Assembly (NCBI GenBank): GCA_022843325.1
Contig: JALHNV010000028.1
Span: 1-39,524 of the forward strand
DNA from: Pseudolabrys sp.
Lineage (GTDB): Bacteria > Pseudomonadota > Alphaproteobacteria > Rhizobiales > Xanthobacteraceae
Reading direction: 5' to 3'
DNA: 39,524 nucleotides
The position numbers and the translations under genes are program-made. This document shows, piece by piece, positions 1-6,684 of the stretch (positions are counted from its first letter, which is position 1; each line of letters opens with the position of its first letter). The notes under the pieces are model-generated. The model searched no databases and was not told the DNA's origin. It saw nothing but the letters and a program-made list of their open reading frames with translations.

Positions 1-1
1 G

Positions 2-295
2 CGGGTCGCCGATGTGCGAGCCGTCGCCCTGGCACTGGCTACGGGCGGGCGGCTGCCCGCGCCGCGGGAGAAGACGACGCCGGGCCGCGCCGCGGTGCCG
101 CTCGCCACAGGCGTCCAGCAGGGCTCGGCCGGCGCTGTCGCTGCCGCCGGCGCCGCCACGGCGCAGCAGGCGCACGCAGCGGGCGCGAACGTCACCACCA
201 TCGTCGTCATTGCCGGCGCCGCGATCGTGCTGACGGTGGCGGCGTGGCTGTTCTGGCGCGCGCGGCAGCGGCGGCAACAGGAACGGCCGGTGTAA
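2..295 (+). CDS. C-terminal end of a membrane-anchored protein, probable phage-type endolysin (5' truncated)
   Basis: The frame is open from the window edge to TAA at 293-295, so only the last ~97 residues are present. The visible part is an Ala/Gly/Gln-rich linker, then one hydrophobic segment (about 191-256) and a short basic tail rich in Arg, which suggests a C-terminal membrane anchor with its tail in the cytoplasm. No catalytic motif can be seen. The call rests on context: two small membrane proteins follow at once, the second resembling 3TM-type holins. In Bradyrhizobium relatives such holins follow a holin-associated N-acetylmuramidase or peptidoglycan-binding protein. The lysis role is therefore inferred, and the protein could be any single-anchor membrane protein. 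An internal GTG at 14 exists, but the frame is open upstream of it, so it is unlikely to be the true start. Confidence 0.5.
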   Translation, partial: RVADVRAVALALATGGRLPAPREKTTPGRAAVPLATGVQQGSAGAVAAAGAATAQQAHAAGANVTTIVVIAGAAIVLTVAAWLFWRARQRRQQERPV

Positions 296-316
296 CGCGA
301 ACACAAGGAGTGATTT

Positions 317-544
317 ATGTGGCTGACGATCAAAACCTGGTTCAAGGATTCCGAGACCATCTTCTGGGCGCGGCTGCAGGTCTTCGCCGGCGCGGCCGCC
401 GCTGCGGCGATGGCGCTGCTGGCCGATCCGTCCGTGCATGCGGCGATCCAGTCCGTCCTCGACCCGGCTTACGTGCCGTATTACCTGATCGCATTCGGGC
501 TGGTGACCGAGTTTCTGCGCCGCCGCCGCGCCACCGATCTCTGA
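317..544 (+). CDS. Small membrane protein of the lysis-like cassette
   Basis: This 75-residue protein has a clear AGGAG (306-310) six bases before its ATG. It carries an Ala-rich hydrophobic stretch (about residues 20-40) and a second one (about 53-66), ending in a basic tail with four consecutive Arg. It lies 21 bp after the preceding gene and 17 bp before the holin-like gene, so the three are probably co-transcribed. I do not recognise a named family. Size, two candidate membrane segments and position are compatible with a holin or antiholin accessory protein, but that is inference. Confidence 0.6.
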   Translation: MWLTIKTWFKDSETIFWARLQVFAGAAAAAAMALLADPSVHAAIQSVLDPAYVPYYLIAFGLVTEFLRRRRATDL

Positions 545-561
545 AGGCGGGGAGCTGAGCG

Positions 562-975
562 ATGGTGACGATGGTCCTCGGCTGGCTGGGCCAATTGCTC
601 GGCGGTCCGTTTGCCAAAGCCGCGGTCGATGCCTACCGCGCCAAGCTGGCGGCGGGCAATGCGTCGGACAAGATCGCCGCCGATCTCGCTGCGCGGGCGG
701 TCGATCTCGAACAGCGCGAGCGCGAACTGGCGGCGCAACTGGTGCTGGCCGAGCAGGGTCGCTGGTACACCGCGCTGCCGCGGCCTTTGTTTGCCTTCGC
801 CTTCGTCATCTATGTCTGGAAAGTAGTGGTGTGGGACAAGGTGCTGGGCGCGTGGACGCAAGGCACGACCGATCCCTTGTCCGGCGACGTGGCACAATGG
901 GCGATGATCGTGCTGACCGCCTATTTCGGCGGCCGCACGCTGGAGAAGGTGGCCGCGATCTGGAAGCGGAAGTAG
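562..975 (+). CDS. 3TM-type (gene-transfer-agent-like) holin
   Basis: The protein has 137 residues. Residues 1-20 form a short hydrophobic/amphipathic N-terminus. Residues 25-65 are an acidic/basic helical, probably coiled-coil stretch. A membrane segment follows the LPRPLF motif (about 72-91), and a last one (about 110-124) ends in YFGGRTLEK. The pattern of a Gly-Arg-Trp-Tyr lead-in, LPRPLF, WDKVLG and a C-terminal YFGGR-T-EK fits what I know of the alphaproteobacterial family named for release of gene transfer agents (GTA_holin_3TM). Such holins make inner-membrane holes that release an endolysin. The upstream anchored protein would be its partner. No capsid or tail genes are visible, so whether this belongs to a prophage remnant, a GTA or a domesticated lysis system cannot be told here. 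Confidence 0.7.
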   Translation: MVTMVLGWLGQLLGGPFAKAAVDAYRAKLAAGNASDKIAADLAARAVDLEQRERELAAQLVLAEQGRWYTALPRPLFAFAFVIYVWKVVVWDKVLGAWTQGTTDPLSGDVAQWAMIVLTAYFGGRTLEKVAAIWKRK

Positions 976-983
976 CGTACGCA

Positions 984-1026
984 GCCTTGGCGCTTGCCAG
1001 CCTTGGCACTTGCCAGCCTTGGCACT
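984..1026 (+). repeat. Short tandem repeat, 16-bp unit
   Basis: The unit GCCTTGGCGCTTGCCA (984-999) is followed directly by GCCTTGGCACTTGCCA (1000-1015) and a third, partial copy (1016-1026). The unit contains TGCCA and TGGCA, so the tract can fold into small hairpins. It sits just after the holin stop and before the nitroreductase, where it might weaken read-through. Function unknown. Confidence 0.6.
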
Positions 1027-1077
1027 GCGGTTGCCAGCGTCCACACTCCGGGCGATTCTTCCCCCGGAGCATTTGCA

Positions 1078-1755
1078 ATGGATGTGTTCGAAGCCGTCGC
1101 CAGCCGATATTCGTGCCGGGCGTTTCTGCCGACGCCGCTTCCAGAAGCCACGGTCCGCGATATCGTCGAACGCGCGGCGCGGGCGCCGTCGGCCGGCAAC
1201 ATGCAGCCGTGGCGGATCTATGCGGTGGCGGGCGAGCGTGCCGACGCACTGAAGGCGCAACTGGCGCCGCGCATGAATGAATTGCCCAAGGCGGAGGGGG
1301 GCGACTACCCGGTGTTTCCGCATCCGCTGGAGGAGCCGTTCCGCACCCGCCGCTTTGACGTCGGCGAGCGGCTGTACCAGTCGATCGGCGTGCCGCGCGA
1401 AGACAAGCCGGCGCGCTATCGGCAGTATTCCCGCAACTTCGAATTCTTCGGCGCCCCCGTCGGTTTGTTCTTCGCCGTGGATCGCACCCATGGCGCGGCG
1501 CAGTGGGCCGACCTCGGCGGTTATCTGCAAACGGTCGCGTTGCTGGCGCGCGGGCATGGGCTACACACCTGTCCGCAGCAGGCCTGGGTGTCGTGGCACA
1601 AGACGGTACGCGCTTTTCTCAGTCTTCCCGACAATTTGATGATTTATTCCGGCATGGCGCTCGGCCATGCCGATACGGCGGCGCCGATCAATTCCTGGCG
1701 CGCGCCGCGCGTGCCGCTGGACGATTATGCGTCGTTTGACGGCTTTACGCGTTGA
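1078..1755 (+). CDS. Nitroreductase family flavoprotein
   Basis: This 225-residue cytoplasmic protein is of the FMN-dependent nitroreductase fold, reducing nitro compounds, quinones or similar acceptors with NAD(P)H. The N-terminus has the family signature SRYSCRAF followed by RAPSAGNMQPW (about residues 36-46), which forms the FMN phosphate/ribityl pocket. A C-terminal GMALGHAD segment (about 196-203) matches the family's second FMN-contacting region. Length is normal for the NfnB/PnbA-like group. The ATG at 1078 is chosen because a GGAG lies about ten bases upstream; the frame extends further upstream without a better start. It is a single gene 100 bp after the holin. The real substrate cannot be deduced. 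Confidence 0.85.
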   Translation: MDVFEAVASRYSCRAFLPTPLPEATVRDIVERAARAPSAGNMQPWRIYAVAGERADALKAQLAPRMNELPKAEGGDYPVFPHPLEEPFRTRRFDVGERLYQSIGVPREDKPARYRQYSRNFEFFGAPVGLFFAVDRTHGAAQWADLGGYLQTVALLARGHGLHTCPQQAWVSWHKTVRAFLSLPDNLMIYSGMALGHADTAAPINSWRAPRVPLDDYASFDGFTR

Positions 1756-1844
1756 GCGGCCGTTCGGCTGTCGATTGTCTCCGCCCGGCGACGCAAATCG
1801 TCGCATTCAGGCCGCGTTCACCGGCGGGCTGTTATAAAACCGCC

Positions 1845-2174
1845 ATGTCGCGCCTCCGCTGTTATCCCATCGTCCTTGTGATCGGCCTGCTGGCAGCCGC
1901 AGTTTTAGCGCCGGTCGTGCCGGCCGACGCGCAGACGCGGTCGTGCCTCGGCCGGGCAGAGCAGCGGGCTGCGGTTGCCTCCAACAAAGCCATCCCACTC
2001 GCCGAGGCGCTGCGCTTGTTGCGCGCCCGTGGCGCCCGGGGCGAGGCGGTGCGGGCCTCGCTGTGCCGCCGCGACGGAAAACTGGTCTATGTGCTGACTC
2101 TGCTGGCGCGCAATGGCAAGGTGAGCCGCGTGACGGTCGATGCCGGCAGCGGCGAGACCATCGCCGGCCGCTGA
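1845..2174 (+). CDS. Small exported PepSY-like protein upstream of feuPQ
   Basis: This is a 109-residue protein with an N-terminal signal peptide: a basic start, a hydrophobic core of about 17 residues, and a likely cleavage after PADA near residue 26. The mature part has two cysteines (one near the mature start, one in ASLCRRDGK) that could form a disulfide. It ends in a PepSY-like fold: a helix with EALRLLRARG, then two strands with GKLVYVLTLL and GKVSRVTVDAGSGE. PepSY domains are small periplasmic or extracytoplasmic modules that often inhibit or modulate partners. The gene lies 56 bp upstream of the response regulator in the same orientation. In Sinorhizobium a small exported protein, FeuN, restrains FeuPQ. 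Position and export suggest an analogous role here, but I cannot show homology to FeuN. Confidence 0.7.
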   Translation: MSRLRCYPIVLVIGLLAAAVLAPVVPADAQTRSCLGRAEQRAAVASNKAIPLAEALRLLRARGARGEAVRASLCRRDGKLVYVLTLLARNGKVSRVTVDAGSGETIAGR

Positions 2175-2230
2175 GCGCGCCGGCTGTTTTCGGCTAGGAT
2201 CATGAGCAGAATCGTCCGGAGATAGAAGCC

Positions 2231-2896
2231 TTGCGCCTGCTCGTCGTCGAAGACGACCCCGACCTCAACCGCCAGCTCACCGCAGCTTTGACCGAAGCCG
2301 GCTATGTAGTCGACCGCGCTTTTGACGGCGAGGAAGGCCAGTTCCTGGGCGAGTCAGAGCCGTATGACGCCGTCATTCTGGACATAGGCTTGCCGAAGAC
2401 TGACGGTATTGCAGTACTGGAAGCGTGGCGAAAGGCCGGGCGCATGATGCCGGTGCTGATGCTGACGGCGCGCGACCGCTGGAGCGACAAGGTGCAGGGC
2501 TTTGACGCCGGCGCCGACGACTACGTCGCCAAGCCGTTCCATCTGGAAGAGGTGCTGGCGCGGGTGCGGGCGCTGCTGCGGCGGTCGGTCGGCCATGCCA
2601 AGAGCGAGTTCGACTGCGGCCCGGTGCGGCTGGATTCACGCACCGGCCGGGTCGCGGTGTCTGGCAAGCCGGTGAAGTTGACCAGCCACGAGTACCGCCT
2701 GCTGGCCTATCTGATGCATCATAACGGCCGCGTGGTGTCGCGCAGCGAACTGGTCGAGCATCTCTACGATCAGGATTTCGACCGGGACTCCAATACCATC
2801 GAGGTGTTCGTCGGCCGCATCCGCAAGAAGCTCGGCGTCGATATAATCCAGACCGTGCGCGGGCTCGGTTATCTGCTGGCGGCGCCCGGCGCATGA
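2231..2896 (+). CDS. feuP: OmpR-family response regulator, FeuP-like
   Basis: This 221-residue protein has a receiver domain (1-115) and an OmpR/PhoB winged-helix DNA-binding domain (about 125-218). The acidic pocket is visible as E7/D8/D9, the phosphoryl acceptor is D51 in VILDIGLP, and the conserved Lys lies in VAKPFHLEE. The DNA-binding half has LTSHEYRLL and the C-terminal TVRGLGYLL signature. The close run of words (RDRWSDKVQGFDAGADDYVAKPF, split by family usage) is typical of the PhoP/FeuP subgroup of rhizobia. The start is TTG at 2231, preceded by GGAGATAGAAG, and gives the standard N-terminus. The sensor gene follows after 16 bp. In Sinorhizobium FeuP activates cyclic glucan export in hypo-osmotic conditions; the same role here is inferred. 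Confidence 0.85.
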   Translation: MRLLVVEDDPDLNRQLTAALTEAGYVVDRAFDGEEGQFLGESEPYDAVILDIGLPKTDGIAVLEAWRKAGRMMPVLMLTARDRWSDKVQGFDAGADDYVAKPFHLEEVLARVRALLRRSVGHAKSEFDCGPVRLDSRTGRVAVSGKPVKLTSHEYRLLAYLMHHNGRVVSRSELVEHLYDQDFDRDSNTIEVFVGRIRKKLGVDIIQTVRGLGYLLAAPGA

Positions 2897-2912
2897 GGCG
2901 GGCCGGACGCTG

Positions 2913-4289
2913 ATGCGCACCAACTCGCTCGCCTTTCGTCTTTTCGTCTGGGCCACGGCGGCGGCGGCGGTGATCCTGCTGATCACCGGTGTCGTGCTGT
3001 CGTCACTCTATACCCAGGCGGTGGAGCGCGCCTTCGACCGGCGTCTTGGCGTTTATCTGCGCACGCTGGTAGCCGATGTCGCTTCGCCGGACGAAGGGGC
3101 CGATAAATATCCGCAATCGTTCGGCGAGCCATTGTTCGAACTGCCGCTGTCGGGCTGGTATTGGCAGGTGACGCGGTTGGAGCCCGGCAAGGCCGACGTG
3201 CGGGCGTCACGATCGCTGTGGGACCGTGGCCTGCCACAGTTGCAGGACCGCGGTGTCGTCGCCGGTCCCGGCGGCACGCGCGAAGGCTATGTCGAGGGTC
3301 CCGAAGGCCAGCAGTTGCGGCTGATCGAGCGCAACATCGACTTGGGCGACGACGGTACCTATCTGGTGTCTGTGGCTGGCGATGCCGCGGAGATTGCCGA
3401 GGAATCGCGGTCGTTCGATCGGGCGCTGATGATCACTTTCTCGCTGCTCGGGATCGTGCTGCTGATCACCACGATGTTTCAGGTGCGTTTCGGTCTGGCG
3501 CCGCTCAAGCGCATCACCGGCAGTCTTGCCGCCATTCGCTCCGGCAGCGCCGAACGCCTTGACGGTACATTTCCTGACGAGATCGCGCCGCTGGCGCGCG
3601 AAACCAATGCGTTGATCGACGCCAACCGCGAAATCGTCGAGCGCGCCCGCACTCATGTCGGCAATCTCGCGCATGCGCTGAAGACACCGCTGTCGGTAAT
3701 GCTGAACGAGGCGTCGGCGCGCGGCGACGATCCGTTTGCGCTCAAGGTCACGGAGCAAACCGACATCATGCGCGATCAGGTCGCCCGTCATCTCGAGCGG
3801 GCGCGGCTGGCGGCGCGGCTGACAGTGGTCGGATCGAGTACCGAGGTTGCGCCGGTGGTCACGGCGCTGGCGCGCACCATGGAAAAGATCTACCGCGACA
3901 AAAACATCGCTATCGAGGTCCACGCAGACGAGGCGGCGCGTTTCCGCGGTGAACGGCCCGATCTCGAGGAGATGGTAGGCAACCTGGTGGACAATGCCTG
4001 CAAATGGGCGTCGTCCCAGGTCGGCATCGAGGTGGTGTGTGAAGCCACCGATGCCACCAGTTCGGCGCAGACGGTGCGCATTGTGGTCGACGACGATGGC
4101 CGCGGCCTGTCCGATACCGAGCGCGCACAGGTGGCTAAACGCGGGCAGCGTCTGGACGAAACCAAACCGGGCTCGGGTCTCGGTCTGTCGATTGTGGTCG
4201 AACTGGCCACGCTCTACGGCGGCGGCTTGACGCTTGGCACCGCGCCGCGCGGCGGCCTGCGCGCCGAACTGGTGTTGCCGGCGGGATAA
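2913..4289 (+). CDS. feuQ: Sensor histidine kinase, FeuQ-like
   Basis: This is a 458-residue inner-membrane kinase. TM1 is about residues 10-33, the periplasmic sensor domain 34-170, TM2 171-190 and the HAMP-like linker 191-245. The dimerisation/phosphoacceptor helix has H254 in NLAHALKTPL. The HATPase domain shows an N-box (LVDNACKWA), a G1 box (VDDDGRGL) and a G2 box (GSGLGLSIV). The Ala-Leu after the phosphoacceptor His, where many kinases have Glu/Asp, is usual in PhoQ/FeuQ-type sensors. It is coupled to feuP (16-bp gap) and presumably phosphorylates it. It ends 113 bp before the lipoprotein gene. Confidence 0.85.
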   Translation: MRTNSLAFRLFVWATAAAAVILLITGVVLSSLYTQAVERAFDRRLGVYLRTLVADVASPDEGADKYPQSFGEPLFELPLSGWYWQVTRLEPGKADVRASRSLWDRGLPQLQDRGVVAGPGGTREGYVEGPEGQQLRLIERNIDLGDDGTYLVSVAGDAAEIAEESRSFDRALMITFSLLGIVLLITTMFQVRFGLAPLKRITGSLAAIRSGSAERLDGTFPDEIAPLARETNALIDANREIVERARTHVGNLAHALKTPLSVMLNEASARGDDPFALKVTEQTDIMRDQVARHLERARLAARLTVVGSSTEVAPVVTALARTMEKIYRDKNIAIEVHADEAARFRGERPDLEEMVGNLVDNACKWASSQVGIEVVCEATDATSSAQTVRIVVDDDGRGLSDTERAQVAKRGQRLDETKPGSGLGLSIVVELATLYGGGLTLGTAPRGGLRAELVLPAG

Positions 4290-4359
4290 AACTTGGTTTG
4301 CGGCGCGGTGCGCCGGACTTTTGCCCGAATCCTGCCGTCCGGTTAGGGTGTCCCGGTAT

Positions 4360-4386
4360 TCAACTGGGTCAATGCACTCAATTTCG
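4360..4386 (+). promoter_or_regulatory. Three phased TCAA direct repeats before the lipoprotein gene
   Basis: TCAA occurs at 4360, 4369 and 4378, exactly nine bases apart, ending shortly before the ATG at 4403. Such phased short repeats can be regulator half-sites, but the motif is short and may be chance. Confidence 0.25.
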
Positions 4387-4402
4387 ACTATCCGGGGGTC
4401 CC

Positions 4403-4894
4403 ATGTCCGTTTTCAAATTTTCCGCCGTGGCCGCTGCCGGCCTCACGCTCGCCGCCTGTGCCGGCAGCCCGGATGGCATGGGTCCCGGTCCGCGGGAAAA
4501 TACCGGCACGTTGCTCGGCGCCGGCACCGGCGCGCTGCTCGGCGCTGCGGTGGCTGGCGGCGGCACCGGCAGCCGGCTGGCGGGTGCGGCGGTCGGCGGC
4601 CTGCTCGGCGGCCTGATCGGCAACCGCATGGGCGCGGCGCTGGACGACGAAGACCGGCGGCGTGCTTATGACGCGCAGCTCGCGGCGCTGGATCGCGGCC
4701 AGTCCGGTGCGCCGGTGTCATGGCGCAATCCCGATTCCGGGCGCTACGGCACGGTCGTTCCGGGCCCCGCCTATCAGGAAGCAGGCCGCAATTGCCGTTC
4801 GTATACACATACGATCTACGTCGACGGCACGCCGCAGACCGCGCGCGGCACCGCCTGCCGCCTGCCGGACGGCAGTTGGCAGCCGATCGGCTAG
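4403..4894 (+). CDS. Glycine-zipper lipoprotein, 17-kDa surface antigen type
   Basis: This 163-residue protein has a lipoprotein signal peptide and lipobox LTLAAC, with the lipidated Cys at residue 19. A glycine-zipper double segment follows (about 38-75; GALLGAAVAGGG, then AAVGGLLGGLIGNRMG). The C-terminal part contains two cysteines and SWRNPDSGRYGTVVP, as in the Rickettsia 17-kDa antigen / RT0821 surface-protein family. It is expected to sit in the outer membrane facing the periplasm. Members of this family are linked to envelope integrity or act as inhibitors or structural lipoproteins; the exact role is unknown. The ATG at 4403 follows a GGGGG stretch. It is probably a single transcription unit between feuQ and the ccm operon. 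Confidence 0.85.
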   Translation: MSVFKFSAVAAAGLTLAACAGSPDGMGPGPRENTGTLLGAGTGALLGAAVAGGGTGSRLAGAAVGGLLGGLIGNRMGAALDDEDRRRAYDAQLAALDRGQSGAPVSWRNPDSGRYGTVVPGPAYQEAGRNCRSYTHTIYVDGTPQTARGTACRLPDGSWQPIG

Positions 4895-4972
4895 GTTGTC
4901 TCCGGGCGGCGGGCAGGGCCTTGATCTTGCTCATTGCCGCCATCATTGGGCGTGATGTATCCCCTGTGCCGC

Positions 4973-4990
4973 GGGCCGCATTGGCGGCCC
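4973..4990 (+). other. Hairpin just before ccmI
   Basis: GGGCCGC (4973-4979) pairs perfectly with GCGGCCC (4984-4990) across a four-base loop. It lies only 16 bp before the ccmI start, so it could act as a weak terminator of the lipoprotein gene or limit ccmI translation. No T-run follows. Confidence 0.45.
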
Positions 4991-5006
4991 GGCAAAGCGG
5001 ATAGTC

Positions 5007-6143
5007 ATGACCCTCTGGTTCGTATTTGCGCTGATGACCGCCGCGGCGATGTTTGCCGTGCTGTGGCCCCTGTCGCGACGCGGGCCCGACGATGGCGGCA
5101 GCGATGTGGCGGTCTATCGCGACCAGCTCGACGAGATTGGCCGCGACCGTGCCGCCGGCCTGATTGGCGTCGCCGAAGCGGAAGCCGCCTACGTCGAAGT
5201 ATCGCGGCGTCTGATCGCGGCCGCCGACGCCGCCGAAACCGCGATGGCGGGTCGCATCGAGCCGCCGGTGTGGCGCCGCCGCGCCGCCGTTGTGGTGGCC
5301 TTCCTGCTGCTGCCGGCCGGCGCGACGGCGCTGTATCTCACGATTGGTTCGCCGCAGTTGCCGGGCGAGCGGTTGGCCTCCCGCGAGCGCGTCGCGCAGA
5401 ACTCCTCGATTGCCAATCTGGTGACGCAGGCGGAAGCGCATCTTGAGCGCAATCCCGGCGATGCGCGGGGCTACGAGGTGCTGGCGCCAATTTATCTGCG
5501 CATGGGACGCTTCGCCGATGCGGCGAATGCGCGCCGCCGCATTCTCGCGATCAGCGGTGAAACCGCCGAGCGCCAGACCGATCTCGGCGAGGCGCTGACC
5601 GCGGCCAATAACGGCATTGTGACCGACGAGGCCAAGGCGGCCTTCGAGCGCGCGCTGGTGCTGGACGCAGAAGATGTCCGCGCCCGCTTCTTCACCGGCA
5701 TCGCCGCCGAACAGGACGGCCAGCGTGACCGGGCCGCGGCGATCTGGCGCGGCATGCTCGAGAAGGCGCCGCCCGGTGCGCCGTGGATACAGACGATACA
5801 GCAGTCGATGGCGCGCATCGGCGTGACGCCGCCGGTCGCCGCAACGCCTCCTGTTGCGGCAGCGCCGGGGCCGAGCGCCGACGACGTCAAGGCGTCCGCC
5901 GAGATGAGCGAGGCCGACCGCGACCAGATGATCCGCGGCATGGTGGCGCGGCTGGCCGACCGGCTGAAGGAAAATAGCGATGATATCGAGGGATGGCAGC
6001 GCCTGTTGCGCGCCTATATGGTGATGGGCGAGCGCGACAAGGCGACCGCCGCCGCCGCCGATGCGCGCCGCGCCTTCGCCAGCGATCCCGACAAACTGCG
6101 GCGCATCGACGGCGCGATCAAGAGCATGGGAATCGACGGTTGA
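5007..6143 (+). CDS. ccmI: Cytochrome c maturation protein CcmI (CycH)
   Basis: This 378-residue protein has two membrane segments (about residues 3-22 and 93-112) separated by a cytoplasmic Leu-rich helical loop with the family words VYRDQLDEI and DRAAGLI. A large periplasmic TPR part follows. Degenerate TPR helices are visible around 140-245 ([20 protein letters not shown]) and 300-370 ([17 protein letters not shown]), joined by an Ala/Pro-rich linker (about 272-292). CcmI holds apocytochrome c by its C-terminus for delivery to the CcmF/H haem ligation complex. This is the first gene of the ccmI-E-F-H operon; ccmE follows after 16 bp. Confidence 0.93.
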   Translation: MTLWFVFALMTAAAMFAVLWPLSRRGPDDGGSDVAVYRDQLDEIGRDRAAGLIGVAEAEAAYVEVSRRLIAAADAAETAMAGRIEPPVWRRRAAVVVAFLLLPAGATALYLTIGSPQLPGERLASRERVAQNSSIANLVTQAEAHLERNPGDARGYEVLAPIYLRMGRFADAANARRRILAISGETAERQTDLGEALTAANNGIVTDEAKAAFERALVLDAEDVRARFFTGIAAEQDGQRDRAAAIWRGMLEKAPPGAPWIQTIQQSMARIGVTPPVAATPPVAAAPGPSADDVKASAEMSEADRDQMIRGMVARLADRLKENSDDIEGWQRLLRAYMVMGERDKATAAAADARRAFASDPDKLRRIDGAIKSMGIDG

Positions 6144-6159
6144 AGCAGCAGGCCAGCCG

Positions 6160-6615
6160 ATGACGCGCAAGCAACGACGCCTGATCCTGATCGGCAGTAG
6201 CGTTGGCGTGCTCGCCATCGCCGCGGCGCTGGTGCTGGGCGCGTTGCGCGACTCCATCGTGTTCTTCAATTCGCCCACTGACATCGTCGAGAAACAGACC
6301 GCGCCGGGGACGCGGATGCGGATCGGCGGGCTGGTCAAGGCCGGCAGCGTGGAGCGGGGCGAAAATCTGCGCGTCAGTTTCGCGGTGACCGACGGCAATC
6401 ACGACATCCCGGTGCGTTACGTGGGCATTGTGCCCGACCTGTTCCGCGAGGGGCAGGGCGTGGTCGCCGAGGGCAAGCTGGAAGCCGGCGGTACCTTCGT
6501 CGCCGACATGGTGCTGGCCAAGCATGATGAGAACTACATGCCGCGCGAAGTGGTCGACGCCTTGAAGAAGAGCGGCCGCTGGCAGGAAGGCGAGGCCGGT
6601 AATGTGGCAAAATAA
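6160..6615 (+). CDS. ccmE: Haem chaperone CcmE (CycJ)
   Basis: This 151-residue protein has one N-terminal membrane anchor (about residues 8-28) and a periplasmic OB-fold domain. The covalent haem-binding motif is intact: H122 in KHDENYMP, with Y126 four residues on. The core strands include [14 protein letters not shown] and [21 protein letters not shown]. CcmE receives haem from CcmABCD and hands it to CcmF for attachment to c-type cytochromes. ATG at 6160 gives the usual RKQRR-type cytoplasmic start; an upstream in-frame start lies inside ccmI and is not family-like. Confidence 0.95.
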   Translation: MTRKQRRLILIGSSVGVLAIAAALVLGALRDSIVFFNSPTDIVEKQTAPGTRMRIGGLVKAGSVERGENLRVSFAVTDGNHDIPVRYVGIVPDLFREGQGVVAEGKLEAGGTFVADMVLAKHDENYMPREVVDALKKSGRWQEGEAGNVAK

Positions 6616-6636
6616 TTCGCAACGGCGTGTGGTCTG

Positions 6637-6655
6637 CTCTCCCTCAAGGGGAGAG
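6637..6655 (+). other. Hairpin between ccmE and ccmF
   Basis: CTCTCCC (6637-6643) pairs with GGGAGAG (6649-6655) around a five-base loop, in the only gap above 20 bp inside the ccm operon (69 bp). The motif resembles small intergenic palindromes scattered in many bacterial genomes. It could affect mRNA stability. No T-run follows. Confidence 0.5.
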
Positions 6656-6684
6656 GGAAGAAGGCAGGAAGACGGGGCCGCGAA

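Noticed and set aside
4443..6398. 651-codon minus-strand frame across the lipoprotein, ccmI and ccmE genes
   Set aside because: The opposite strand holds three well-recognised genes with ribosome sites; the antisense product is Arg-rich and domain-free.
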